From assembly GCF_030409875.1 (NCBI RefSeq), contig NZ_JAUFQR010000001.1, positions 3,472,001-3,536,000 on the forward strand: a stretch of DNA of 64,000 nucleotides. The letters run 5' to 3'. The position numbers and the translations under genes are program-made. The notes below the pieces were generated by a model. That model saw only the letters and a list, made by a program, of their open reading frames with translations. It ran no database searches and was not told the origin of the DNA. This document shows positions 12,493 to 20,889 of this stretch, piece by piece; position 1 is the stretch's first letter; each line of letters starts with the position of its first letter. The stretch comes from Chryseobacterium tructae. Lineage in GTDB: Bacteria > Bacteroidota > Bacteroidia > Flavobacteriales > Weeksellaceae.

Positions 12493-14527
12493 ATGTCAAA
12501 CAGAAAGATGATTACGGCAGCTTTGCCTTATGCAAACGGTCCGGTTCATATAGGGCATTTGGCAGGTGTTTATATTCCTGCGGATGTTTACGCAAGATTT
12601 CAGAGAAGATTAGGAAAAGATGTAGCGTTTATCTGTGGTTCAGATGAGCACGGTATTCCTATTACCATAAGAGCTAAAAAAGAAGGAGTTACGCCTCAGG
12701 ATATTGTAGACAAGTATCACGGGATTATTAAGAAATCTTTTGCTGATTTGGGAATTTCATTTGATGAGTATTCAAGAACCACTTCCCCAAAGCATTATGA
12801 AACCAGTCAGGATTTCTTTAAAGTTCTTTACGAAAAAGGAAAATTTACTGAAGAAGTTTCTGAACAGTATTTTGATGAGCAGGCAGGAGAATTCCTTGCA
12901 GATCGTTATATTGTAGGAACTTGTCCGAACTGTGGTAACGAGAATGCTTATGGAGATCAGTGTGAGAAGTGTGGTTCTACCCTTTCTCCGTCAGAATTGA
13001 TCAATCCGAAATCAATGCTTAGTGGAAATGTTCCTATTCTTAAAGATACAAAGAACTGGTATTTACCTCTTAATGAATACGAAGACTTCTTGAACGAATG
13101 GATCATTGAAGGTCATAAAGATGACTGGAAACCTAATGTATATGGCCAGGTTAAATCATGGTTAAATGATGGTCTGAAACCACGTGCCATGACCAGAGAC
13201 CTAAATTGGGGTGTTCCGGTTCCACTTCCAAACGCAGAAGGAAAAGTTCTTTATGTTTGGTTTGATGCTCCAATTGGATATATTTCATTCACCAAAGAAT
13301 GGGCTGAGAAACGGAAAAGACTGGAAAGATTACTGGCAAAATGAAAACAGTGACCTGGTACACTTTATCGGAAAGGATAATATCGTATTCCACTGTATTA
13401 TCTTCCCAGCCATGATGAAAGCTCACGGAGATTATATTATGCCTAAAAATGTACCTGCTTTTGAATTCCTGAACCTTGAGAATGATAAAATCTCTACTTC
13501 AAGAAACTGGGCAGTATGGGCACATGAATATGTAGAAGACTTCCCTGGACAACAGGACGTTTTAAGATACGCATTGCTTTCATCGGCTCCTGAAACTAAG
13601 GATAATAACTTTACATGGAAAGATTTCCAGACGAAGAATAATTCTGAATTGGTAAACAAATTTGGTAATTTTATTAATAGAGTTATTTCCTTCACAAATA
13701 AGAATTTTGAAGGAAAAGTTCCAGATGGGATCTTAGATGAAACAAGCAAAGCTGCAATGAAAACAGCAATTGAAGATGTTAAAAATTACCTTGAAAAATA
13801 TGAGTTTAGAAATGCTTTAAATGCATTTATGGGCTTAGTAGACTATGGTAATTTATATCTTCAGAACGCAGAACCTTGGAAAACTATTAAAAATGATCCA
13901 AAAGAAGCTGCACAATCTTTATTTGTAGGAGCTCAAATTGCAGCAGTAATAGCACAGCTATGTGAACCATTTATGCCATTCTCTGCAGAAAAACTATTTG
14001 AATATTTCAATATTGAGAAAAAGAACTGGAACGATTTAGAAAACACTGAAATTCATATCGCAATTGGACATAAAATTGAGGAAGCTCCTCTGTTATTCAA
14101 TAAGGTTGAAGACAATGTCATTGAAGCTCAGATTCAAAAGCTGGAAGACACCAAACAAAGCAATAAGAAAACCAACCCTAACGCTAATCCAATGAAAGAA
14201 GAAATCACTTTTGATGATTTTACTAAAATAGATCTTAGAACAGCAACCATTTTAGAAGCTGAAAAAGTAGAAAAAGCAGATAAATTACTGAAACTGACTG
14301 TTGATACAGGAGTAGATGTAAGAACTGTGGTTTCAGGAATTGCAGAAAGCTTCACTCCTGAAGAGATAGTAGGAAAACAAGTAATGATCTTACTAAACCT
14401 TGCTCCAAGAAAGATCAGAGGTATTGAATCTCAAGGAATGTTGTTATTAACGACTAAACCAGATGGTAAATTATCTTTCGTAACACCGGATGACAGTAAT
14501 GTCGAAAACGGTATTGAGATCGGATAA
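12493..14527 (+). CDS. metG: Methionyl-tRNA synthetase (frameshifted)
   Basis: This is a class I aminoacyl-tRNA synthetase that charges tRNA-Met. The HIGH signature is in PVHIGHLAG near residue 20, and the KMSKS-type motif is KISTSR. A zinc knuckle ([18 protein letters not shown]) lies at about 145-160. A C-terminal EMAP/Arc1-like tRNA-binding domain follows ([33 protein letters not shown]). The frame breaks at 13309-13311 (GAGAAACGG). Two missing A restore [13 protein letters not shown], giving 678 residues; one surplus base would also restore the frame. As an essential gene it must be intact in life, so the break is almost certainly a sequence error. A terminator follows. Confidence 0.95.
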
Positions 14528-14548
14528 TTATCTCTTATTATAAAGATT

Positions 14549-14582
14549 AAAGGCTGTTTCTATAAGAAGCAGCCTTTCTTTT
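14549..14582 (+). terminator. Terminator after metG
   Basis: AAAGGCTG pairs with CAGCCTTT, and the inner bases TTTC/GAAG extend the stem. The hairpin is followed by CTTTTTG. Confidence 0.85.
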
Positions 14583-14654
14583 TGATGATAGCGTTATTGA
14601 TATAAAATATTCTCTCGCAGATATAACAGATTTCGCAGATCGTTCCAAAATAAG

Positions 14655-14711
14655 TTTTGGCTAAAGCCAATCAGATAAGGTAAAAAAATAAAGCGGGCTA
14701 AAGCCCGCTTT
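14655..14711. repeat. Dispersed double-palindrome element, copy A
   Basis: Two palindromes share the core GGCTAAAGCC: TTGGCTAAAGCCAA at 14657-14670 and an AAAGCGGGC-TAAA-GCCCGCTTT hairpin at 14690-14711. The same pair in the same order recurs at 46793-46850 and 49417-49470. The second hairpin also acts as a terminator on the minus strand. The rest of 14583-14733 shows no gene. Confidence 0.8.
14682..14711 (-). terminator. Terminator of the methyltransferase gene, built from the repeat palindrome
   Basis: On the minus strand a perfect 9-bp stem (AAAGCGGGC / GCCCGCTTT, loop of four) is followed by ATTTTTTTA. It lies 23 bases after the methyltransferase stop. Confidence 0.85.
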
Positions 14712-14733
14712 TATTAAATTGCATTAAAGCATT

Positions 14734-15438
14734 TTATTTTTTAGTCAGTTTTGCTAAGTAAGAATCTTCATCCTTCAAAACATTTTCTATCTTAAATCCA
14801 TTGTTCTCAGCCGCATTTTTTAAGGTATTGAAATCAAGATACAGCCATGTGATCGGTTTTTCAGATTCTCCTTTATAATGAACAATATATTCAAGTTCTC
14901 CGTAATATCCACCGGCAGGAATATATACTCCGCCGTCTTTATCACGGTCAAACATATAAAGAATATCTGTACTATCGATCAGGATCTGGCCTCCTTCATT
15001 CAGTAATGCTCCTAATTTTTGAAGATAAGTATCAATCTTAGATAATCCTTCAAAAATTCCGGTACCATTCATTAATAACAAAACAGTATCAAACGTTTCT
15101 CCTGAAAAATCAAGAATATTTGTACAAACGGCCTTCTTAATTCCTCTTAATTGACAAACCTCAACAGATTTGGGTGAAATATCCAAAGCTGTAACCTCAA
15201 GATCAGCTTCATCCTGAAGATACAAAGCATGCGAACCGGCTCCGGCACCAATATCCAAAACTTTCCCTTTGGAGAGTTGCAATGCTTTCTGCTCAATGTC
15301 ATTCATTTCTTCAAAATCCCTGAACAAATAGTCTACAGGTAGTTCATCCAGTTCAGAAATTGACGTTTCAGTCTGCAGGTCTGCAGGATTCTCGTCATGA
15401 TAAAAATCCCAGATGGCTTGGCCCATTAAATCTTTCAT
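14734..15438 (-). CDS. Class I SAM-dependent methyltransferase
   Basis: This is a cytosolic methyltransferase with the Rossmann SAM-binding motif VLDIGAGAGSHALYL (about residues 60-75) and the acidic loop VTALDISPKSVEVC. The substrate is unknown. I start it at the ATG at 15438 (MKDLMGQAIWDFYH). The box TATCTTTG at 15444-15451 ends 5 bases upstream, which places the likely transcription start at the ATG and rules out an earlier start. It stands alone, ended by the repeat-derived terminator. The following 15439-15661 contains low-complexity GTTGC/GGTTC-like repeats and no gene I can support. Confidence 0.85.
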   Translation of the reverse strand: MKDLMGQAIWDFYHDENPADLQTETSISELDELPVDYLFRDFEEMNDIEQKALQLSKGKVLDIGAGAGSHALYLQDEADLEVTALDISPKSVEVCQLRGIKKAVCTNILDFSGETFDTVLLLMNGTGIFEGLSKIDTYLQKLGALLNEGGQILIDSTDILYMFDRDKDGGVYIPAGGYYGELEYIVHYKGESEKPITWLYLDFNTLKNAAENNGFKIENVLKDEDSYLAKLTKK

Positions 15439-15443
15439 AGTGG

Positions 15444-15451
15444 CAAAGATA
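15444..15451 (-). promoter_or_regulatory. -7 promoter box of the methyltransferase gene (leaderless type)
   Basis: TATCTTTG on the minus strand matches TAnnTTTG and is separated from the ATG by only CCACT. Transcription from it would begin at or beside the start codon. Confidence 0.6.
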
Positions 15452-15661
15452 CGGGTTCGGGGTTCAATGTTCAAAGTTTTTGATTGAATGTTACGAGTTG
15501 CGGGGTTCTTTTGTTGCTAGTTCTTTTTTGTTGCTGGTTAGTTAGTTAATGATGAATCTTGATTAATAATTTTACATTAAAAAAATCAGTATTGACATCT
15601 ACAAACCTCATCCCTATTTCATGGGATATTTCCCTAACCCCTACAACCTACCGTCTTCTAC

Positions 15662-16471
15662 CTATTCTATTGAATCTTTTTCTTCGTGTCGGTCTGCCTG
15701 TGACTCATTTTCTGCTTTACCTGCTTTCCAATAAGAAAATGCGTAGAGTTCTTTGGATGTCCAATTCTTTTCTTTTCGAAGATAGGTACGGATTTCTTTA
15801 ACGCTGGAAAATTCACATGCTACATATCCGAATTTTGAAGTTTCAGGAATCTCAATACTCTTTATTACATCTGCAATTTCACTGCTGATTTGAGGTTGAG
15901 AATTGTGAAGCCATTTAAACTCAATATCCGCTTTGGTTTCCAGAATCTGCTCATCTTCTTTTCCATGAACCTCAATAATACAGATTCCCTTTGCCGTTTC
16001 CGGAAGGGTTTCTAAAATGGCACTCAAAACAGGAATTGCAGTAGCATCACCCGCTAATAAATACCATTCCGCTTCAGGATACAGCTCTTTTCCATCCAGG
16101 CGCATCATAACACCAAGTTTTCCCCCTGCTTCTGCTTCTCTTGCCCATTTTGAGGCCGGCCCGCCGTCTCCGTGATCTGCAAAATCTATGAACACTTCAT
16201 TCTTTTCCAGATCAATCCCCCTATGGGTATATGTTCTGATAGACGGAGCCACTTCTTTGGGTGGATATACCCATTCATCATTTTCTATCGTCGGAAAATG
16301 TACTTCGTTTAATCCAACCGGAGGAATAGCAATTTTATTATTATCTCCTATTGTGGTATTTTTAAACAAATGAACTTCAGGAGAATACAGATACACTCTG
16401 ATAAAATGGTCAGTGATGTATTCTTTTCTGGTTACTTCGGCAATGAACTGCCCTGTTGAAATTTGAGCCAT
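15662..16471 (-). CDS. Siderophore-interacting protein (ferric-siderophore reductase, ViuB-like)
   Basis: This is a cytoplasmic flavin-dependent NAD(P)H ferric-siderophore reductase that frees iron after uptake. The FAD-binding N-terminal half has RTYTHRG and the family hallmark DHGDGGPASKWA. The C-terminal NAD(P)-binding half has LLAGDATAIPVLSAIL and ends with the typical FSYWKAGKAE. At 269 residues it is normal in length. It lies 110 bases downstream of a TonB siderophore receptor on the same strand with a terminator-like hairpin between, so read-through or a separate start is needed. Confidence 0.92.
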   Translation of the reverse strand: MAQISTGQFIAEVTRKEYITDHFIRVYLYSPEVHLFKNTTIGDNNKIAIPPVGLNEVHFPTIENDEWVYPPKEVAPSIRTYTHRGIDLEKNEVFIDFADHGDGGPASKWAREAEAGGKLGVMMRLDGKELYPEAEWYLLAGDATAIPVLSAILETLPETAKGICIIEVHGKEDEQILETKADIEFKWLHNSQPQISSEIADVIKSIEIPETSKFGYVACEFSSVKEIRTYLRKEKNWTSKELYAFSYWKAGKAENESQADRHEEKDSIE

Positions 16472-16483
16472 AACTGAAATGTT

Positions 16484-16528
16484 TTTAAAATTAAAATCCG
16501 GCTTCCGATCAATATCAGAAACCGGATT
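16484..16528 (-). terminator. Terminator-like hairpin between the siderophore receptor and the reductase
   Basis: A 15-bp stem with one wobble pair (AATCCGGTTTCTGAT / ATCGGAAGCCGGATT) is followed on the minus strand by TTTTAATTTT. It would limit expression of the downstream reductase gene. Confidence 0.8.
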
Positions 16529-16580
16529 TGTAGAAAGTATTTGATCTAGATTAAAGCATTATTACCTTAATCTTATTTTT

Positions 16581-18791
16581 TTAAAATTCAAAGGTATAAG
16601 ACAGATTAAATGTTCTGCCTCTTCCTTTATAATTAAACAGATCCGGAATTCCATAGCTTGAATATAAAACCTGTGAACGCTTGCTCCAGATGGTCTGATA
16701 ATCTGTATTAAACAGGTTCTGAATCCCAAGGTTGAATTTTCCAAAGTTGAATCTGTAGCCTATCATAAGGTCAGAGGTATTGTACCCCTCCACTACATTC
16801 TTAAGCTCGTCCGTTTGTTTAAAATTCTGTAACGACTGGAATCTGAATGACCAGTTTTTTACATTATATCCAATATACGTCACCAATTTTGACGGTGAAG
16901 CATTGTATATTTCCTGTTTCTGCCATTCTCCTTTGTTGTCTACCTCAGATTTAATCAATAATCCGCTTGCTCCGAAATACACTCCGTTGTTCATGGAATA
17001 GGAAATCTCAGCTTCAATTCCCATATTTCTTAATTTCAGATCGTTAACAAGAATCTGGAATGTATTTTTATCTACCGCTACAGTTTTGTCAGAATTACTT
17101 AAGAATCCGGCAACCTGTGCTCTCAATCCACCTTTATTAATACGGTATCCTACTTCAAACTGATTGGTTTTGATGGCCTGTAAAGGCTGCTCTTTGACAT
17201 TGATACTGGAAACTACATCCCAATGGGTTCCGTTCAGTTTATAGGTTCCTATTCCATAATATTTAGCAGGATCTGCTAAGCTTGCCCCTTGGGAAAATGT
17301 TCCCCATACCTGGTGCTGCTCACTGATTTTATACAGTAATCCAGCATTGGCTAATGTGACGTTATACGAGCTTTCTCCTCCCGGAATGGCTGAAGCAGAG
17401 GTTCCATATCCCATAGCAATCTGTGTCTGTTGTACAGATCCTACAAAATCATCCATTTTCACATTGATATGCTGGTAACGAACTCCTGCATTAAGCTGCA
17501 ACTTAGGAATGATATTATATTTTGCCTGTACATATCCTGCATAACTTTGTGAATGGTTGGTAGGATATCTTCCCAATCTATATTGAGTTTCATTGATTAA
17601 TCCACCACTTGACATTGTTTTGGTAATGTCATACACCGACTGAGTTCCTTCAAATTTTTCAAAATCTATATCTGCTCCATAAGTAACATTCAACCCTTTC
17701 CATGATTTTGATAATAGAGCTTTAATCCCTGAATAATAAGTATCTTGTTGTGAGGAAGACATATAAGCCATACTCCCTTTTTCCAGCTTTACATTTCCAG
17801 GAAAAGGATAGAATCCTAATTTCTCACCCCTCGTCGCAAGCTGAACGTATAGATCCTGCCCGCCCAGAATATTATTTCCATTATAGGCTAATGTTGCCAT
17901 ATAACGCTCTGTTCCTACATTTTTATCGGAAGAAAAGCCATCCCTCATTTGTAATAAGCTTCCGTCTTTCTTTGTAAAAGCGTTTAGGTTTTCCCCTAAA
18001 TACAAACTTCTATCGCCATTGAATTTAGAATTATAATATTGAACAGAGGCTGTTATTTTATGCTTATTATTGAACTGATAACCTCCGGTCGCCAGGATGT
18101 CAATCGATTGGTTGTACTGAAGATCGGTTTGGGTAATGTCTGTAAACAGCTGCTTCTGATCAGCTCCATATACTCCACCATTCTGTTGATAGGCAACTCC
18201 CAGCCTTCCAAAGAACTTCTCTCCTTTTCCTGCAATAGATTGTGCTGCACGGAAATCATGGTCATCTTTCCCCATAAATCCTGTACGCACACCCAATTCA
18301 GTTTCTCCACTGATTCCTTTTTTGGAAGGTGTTTTAGTAATAATATTAATGATCCCACCGGTTGCATTTCCACCATAAATTGAACTTGCCCCGGAAAGGA
18401 CTTCAATTCTTTCAATATTAAACGGATCAATGGCATCCAGCTGCCGGCTGATTGCACGGATACTGTTTAAAGAAACCCCGTCTATCATCACCAAGGCAGA
18501 ACGTCCTCTCATGTTTTGACCATAGTTTGTTCGCCCTTGTGGGCCAATATCCATACTTGGAATTAAAATGGACAACATTTCCTTAATGGGAACTCCACTT
18601 TTGGCCTGTTCCTGGATCTTTTCTTTCTGAACTACCCAAACGGTACCGGGAATTTCAGATATTTTGGTAGGTTTCCTTGATGCTACGATGACAACATCTT
18701 CTATACCTTTAGAGGCTATAGAGTCTTTAACTGTTTGGGAAAATAGTAATCCCGATGCTAATAGACCTATGAATGCATACTGCTTTTTCAT
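16581..18791 (-). CDS. TonB-dependent siderophore receptor, IutA-like
   Basis: This is an outer-membrane ferric-siderophore porter driven by TonB. The signal peptide is MKKQYAFIGLLASGLLFSQ. The TonB-box region (IEDVVIVASRK) and plug domain follow (GRTNYGQNMRGRSALVMIDG, RQLDAIDPFNIERIEVLSG, SSIYGGNATGGIINIITK). The barrel ends with YTFEF. The plug and motifs such as FYPFP and SSSQQDT recall the ferric-aerobactin receptor IutA, so a hydroxamate/citrate siderophore is a reasonable guess. No siderophore synthesis genes are present, so it may use foreign siderophores. The box TATCTTTG at 18820-18827 lies 28 bases upstream. Confidence 0.9.
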   Translation of the reverse strand: MKKQYAFIGLLASGLLFSQTVKDSIASKGIEDVVIVASRKPTKISEIPGTVWVVQKEKIQEQAKSGVPIKEMLSILIPSMDIGPQGRTNYGQNMRGRSALVMIDGVSLNSIRAISRQLDAIDPFNIERIEVLSGASSIYGGNATGGIINIITKTPSKKGISGETELGVRTGFMGKDDHDFRAAQSIAGKGEKFFGRLGVAYQQNGGVYGADQKQLFTDITQTDLQYNQSIDILATGGYQFNNKHKITASVQYYNSKFNGDRSLYLGENLNAFTKKDGSLLQMRDGFSSDKNVGTERYMATLAYNGNNILGGQDLYVQLATRGEKLGFYPFPGNVKLEKGSMAYMSSSQQDTYYSGIKALLSKSWKGLNVTYGADIDFEKFEGTQSVYDITKTMSSGGLINETQYRLGRYPTNHSQSYAGYVQAKYNIIPKLQLNAGVRYQHINVKMDDFVGSVQQTQIAMGYGTSASAIPGGESSYNVTLANAGLLYKISEQHQVWGTFSQGASLADPAKYYGIGTYKLNGTHWDVVSSINVKEQPLQAIKTNQFEVGYRINKGGLRAQVAGFLSNSDKTVAVDKNTFQILVNDLKLRNMGIEAEISYSMNNGVYFGASGLLIKSEVDNKGEWQKQEIYNASPSKLVTYIGYNVKNWSFRFQSLQNFKQTDELKNVVEGYNTSDLMIGYRFNFGKFNLGIQNLFNTDYQTIWSKRSQVLYSSYGIPDLFNYKGRGRTFNLSYTFEF

Positions 18792-18819
18792 TCCTTCAAA
18801 TCAAAGTTTTATAATCGGG

Positions 18820-18827
18820 CAAAGATA
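18820..18827 (-). promoter_or_regulatory. -7 promoter box of the siderophore receptor
   Basis: TATCTTTG on the minus strand matches TAnnTTTG, 28 bases before the ATG. I see no convincing -33 TTG or Fur-like site, though I cannot score one by eye. Confidence 0.5.
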
Positions 18828-18882
18828 AACCTTATTTAGAACTAATAAAAATAATAAAAGATGAAATTTTCCTTTTTTTAAA

Positions 18883-19121
18883 GATGGAAGCTGGAAGAAA
18901 GGAGGATGGAAGTTATTTATGTCATCAGTATAGCTATAACTACTTTTCAATAATTTTCTTACATTGAGCAACAGTCTTTAACCGTCTATTATAGCTTCCT
19001 ACTTCCAGCTTACTGCCTTATAAAACTTAAGTTCAATAGGCAATAGTACATCTATAAAAATTGAGATATAGATGTTAACCGTCTATCATAACTTCCCTCT
19101 TCCAGCCTCCAGCTTCCCTCC
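18883..19121. repeat. Intergenic imperfect inverted/direct repeat cluster (GGAAGCTGGAAG type)
   Basis: The gap 18792-19194 has no gene. A GGAAGCTGGAAG-containing unit reads forward at 18883-18916 and in reverse at 18978-19018 and 19075-19121. The two reverse copies share TTAACCGTCTATYATA followed by RCTTCC and lie about 97 bases apart. The outer units form an imperfect inverted repeat enclosing about 200 bases. A related pair occurs at 61448-61548. Confidence 0.65.
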
Positions 19122-19133
19122 TGTTATCCCCAA

Positions 19134-19173
19134 AAAATCATAAGATCCCAGCCCAATTAAGGACCAGGATCTT
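19134..19173 (-). terminator. Terminator of the efflux operon
   Basis: AAGATCC pairs with GGATCTT and the stem extends inward with wobble pairs. On the minus strand ATGATTTTTTGG follows. It lies just after the MFS stop codon. Confidence 0.82.
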
Positions 19174-19194
19174 ACTGTGAAAAACAAGGTATCT

Positions 19195-20787
19195 TTACAT
19201 CGCAGGCCCAGCTGCGTCTTTTATTTCTTCTAATAATTTTTTGCGTTCACGAAGTCTTCTTCTTGCAATTACAGATTTACCCCCAAGAACTCTAACGAAT
19301 CTAAAGTATTGGAATCGTTTGGCTCCGAAATGATGAGTAATCACATAAAGCAAAACTCCAAAACCAATAAGGATAATATATCCGAATATCTTTTTAGTAG
19401 CTACCAGAATCGCATTAAGCTGAATGGCTTTCATATTGGCCATCACATTCTGTGGAGTTACCGTCATGCCATCCATATAAACCGCAAGATCTCCTATTGC
19501 AGTAACCTGAAAACGGTACTGTAACCATGAATATAAGGTTGAAAATATACCTACTGCCAGAAATGTTCTCCAAACCAATACCAATCCGATGGCTGCCAGC
19601 ATTTCATCCATTTCAAGTTTATCCAGAGTATAAAACCATACCGAGATAAACAGCGAACACATTCCATAGCCTTTTAAAAACATAGGTAAGTACCAGTTAT
19701 CATAATTGAATTCCAGAACCATAGAAAAGTACAAGATAATCGCATATCCTATCATTCCTGAAAATCCTGAAAAAATATACATTTTCAATGGTTTTTCTTT
19801 TTTAAACCAAAATATAGCAATTACCCCAGCCACAATGATTCCCGGAATCATCATCATGCTCAATTTCGCATTCGTTAGCTGATCATACCCTAAAACTCCT
19901 ACAGCAAAAGTATTCTGAAGAGAAGCCGTTCCTAAGAACATCCCCAGCCAGAACAGCATAAATAAACCGTTCTGCACATTACTTTTTGTAAAAATTTTAA
20001 AAGAAAGATAAGGTCTCTTTAAAGTTAACTGACGAATGGAAAGCAATGCAAAACTTACAAAAGCGGCAATACTTGAATTAATGATATTCTTTGAATTCAA
20101 CCAGTCCTGTTGTCTTCCGAATGCATACACATAAGCCGAAAACATAAAGGTCGAAATGAAAAGCAGGATACTCAGCCAGTCAATATAATGCAATGGAACT
20201 TTCAGGGCAAAGTATTTGTTATGCATGAAAATCCAGTGTATCAAAGCTAAAATAAAGCATAAAACTGCTGTAAAAACATAATAATGCTGCCAATTATAAA
20301 GAAGAGCAAACTCCGCTGAATAATACACAGCCACCTGATTCATCACAAGAACAAATGTATAAAATGCTCCATAAAAAATTCCTCTGTTCCCAATCATTAC
20401 CATCAATGGCAGGAAGAGTTCTATAGTTACCATCATCTTCATAAATCCTATCAGTAAAGCGGAAAAAACGAAGATCATCGGTTGTAAAGTAGTAGAATTG
20501 ATGTAGCTTAGTAATCCTAAAAGAACCAATAGCAGCACCATTTTGTCTCTTACTTTAAACCTCATTTTAATTCTGATGACAACCGGCATACAGGCTCCCA
20601 TTCCTATCGTGGTCGCGTAATTCGCCCACATAAAATATTCTGTCATAGCTCCGGTACCACTCACCAGAGAACTTATGTTCCCTGTATACACCCCACCAAT
20701 CGGCATTACTACGGCAAGCAGCAATACAATCAGCAGGAGCTGTACGGGTTTCGGTACCCAATCGCTATATAATCCTTTGTTGTACAT
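19195..20787 (-). CDS. MFS multidrug efflux permease, EmrB-like (DHA2 type)
   Basis: This is an inner-membrane proton-driven drug exporter of about 14 helices and 530 residues, the usual DHA2 length. Nearly the whole protein is hydrophobic helices from residue 15 (VQLLLIVLLLAVVMPIGGVY) to about 490. It ends in a basic cytoplasmic tail (RRRLRERKKLLEEI). It is the third gene of a TolC-HlyD-MFS run, so it should form a tripartite pump with its neighbours. A 102-base gap with an inverted repeat separates it from the HlyD-like gene. Substrates are unknown; the AraC-type gene upstream suggests induction by a compound. Confidence 0.88.
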   Translation of the reverse strand: MYNKGLYSDWVPKPVQLLLIVLLLAVVMPIGGVYTGNISSLVSGTGAMTEYFMWANYATTIGMGACMPVVIRIKMRFKVRDKMVLLLVLLGLLSYINSTTLQPMIFVFSALLIGFMKMMVTIELFLPLMVMIGNRGIFYGAFYTFVLVMNQVAVYYSAEFALLYNWQHYYVFTAVLCFILALIHWIFMHNKYFALKVPLHYIDWLSILLFISTFMFSAYVYAFGRQQDWLNSKNIINSSIAAFVSFALLSIRQLTLKRPYLSFKIFTKSNVQNGLFMLFWLGMFLGTASLQNTFAVGVLGYDQLTNAKLSMMMIPGIIVAGVIAIFWFKKEKPLKMYIFSGFSGMIGYAIILYFSMVLEFNYDNWYLPMFLKGYGMCSLFISVWFYTLDKLEMDEMLAAIGLVLVWRTFLAVGIFSTLYSWLQYRFQVTAIGDLAVYMDGMTVTPQNVMANMKAIQLNAILVATKKIFGYIILIGFGVLLYVITHHFGAKRFQYFRFVRVLGGKSVIARRRLRERKKLLEEIKDAAGPAM

Positions 20788-20806
20788 ATTTTAGATATTA
20801 GATTAC

Positions 20807-20888
20807 AGATATCAGATAACAGACTTTACCAATTCAGCCTTTAATCTTTATTCCACATATCAAGTCTGAAATCTGACCTCTGATATCT
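20807..20888. repeat. Inverted repeat in the spacer between the efflux genes
   Basis: AGATATCAGA (20807-20816) and TCTGATATCT (20879-20888) are perfect 10-bp arms. CAGACTT (20820-20826) and AAGTCTG (20862-20868) are perfect inner 7-bp arms. The transcript would fold here between the HlyD-like and MFS cistrons. No T-run follows, so it is not a plain terminator. Confidence 0.75.
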
Positions 20889-20889
20889 T

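Noticed and set aside
15475..15661. Small plus-strand frame over 15559-15801
   Set aside because: Most of it overlaps the end of the siderophore reductase on the other strand and the rest is low-complexity sequence.
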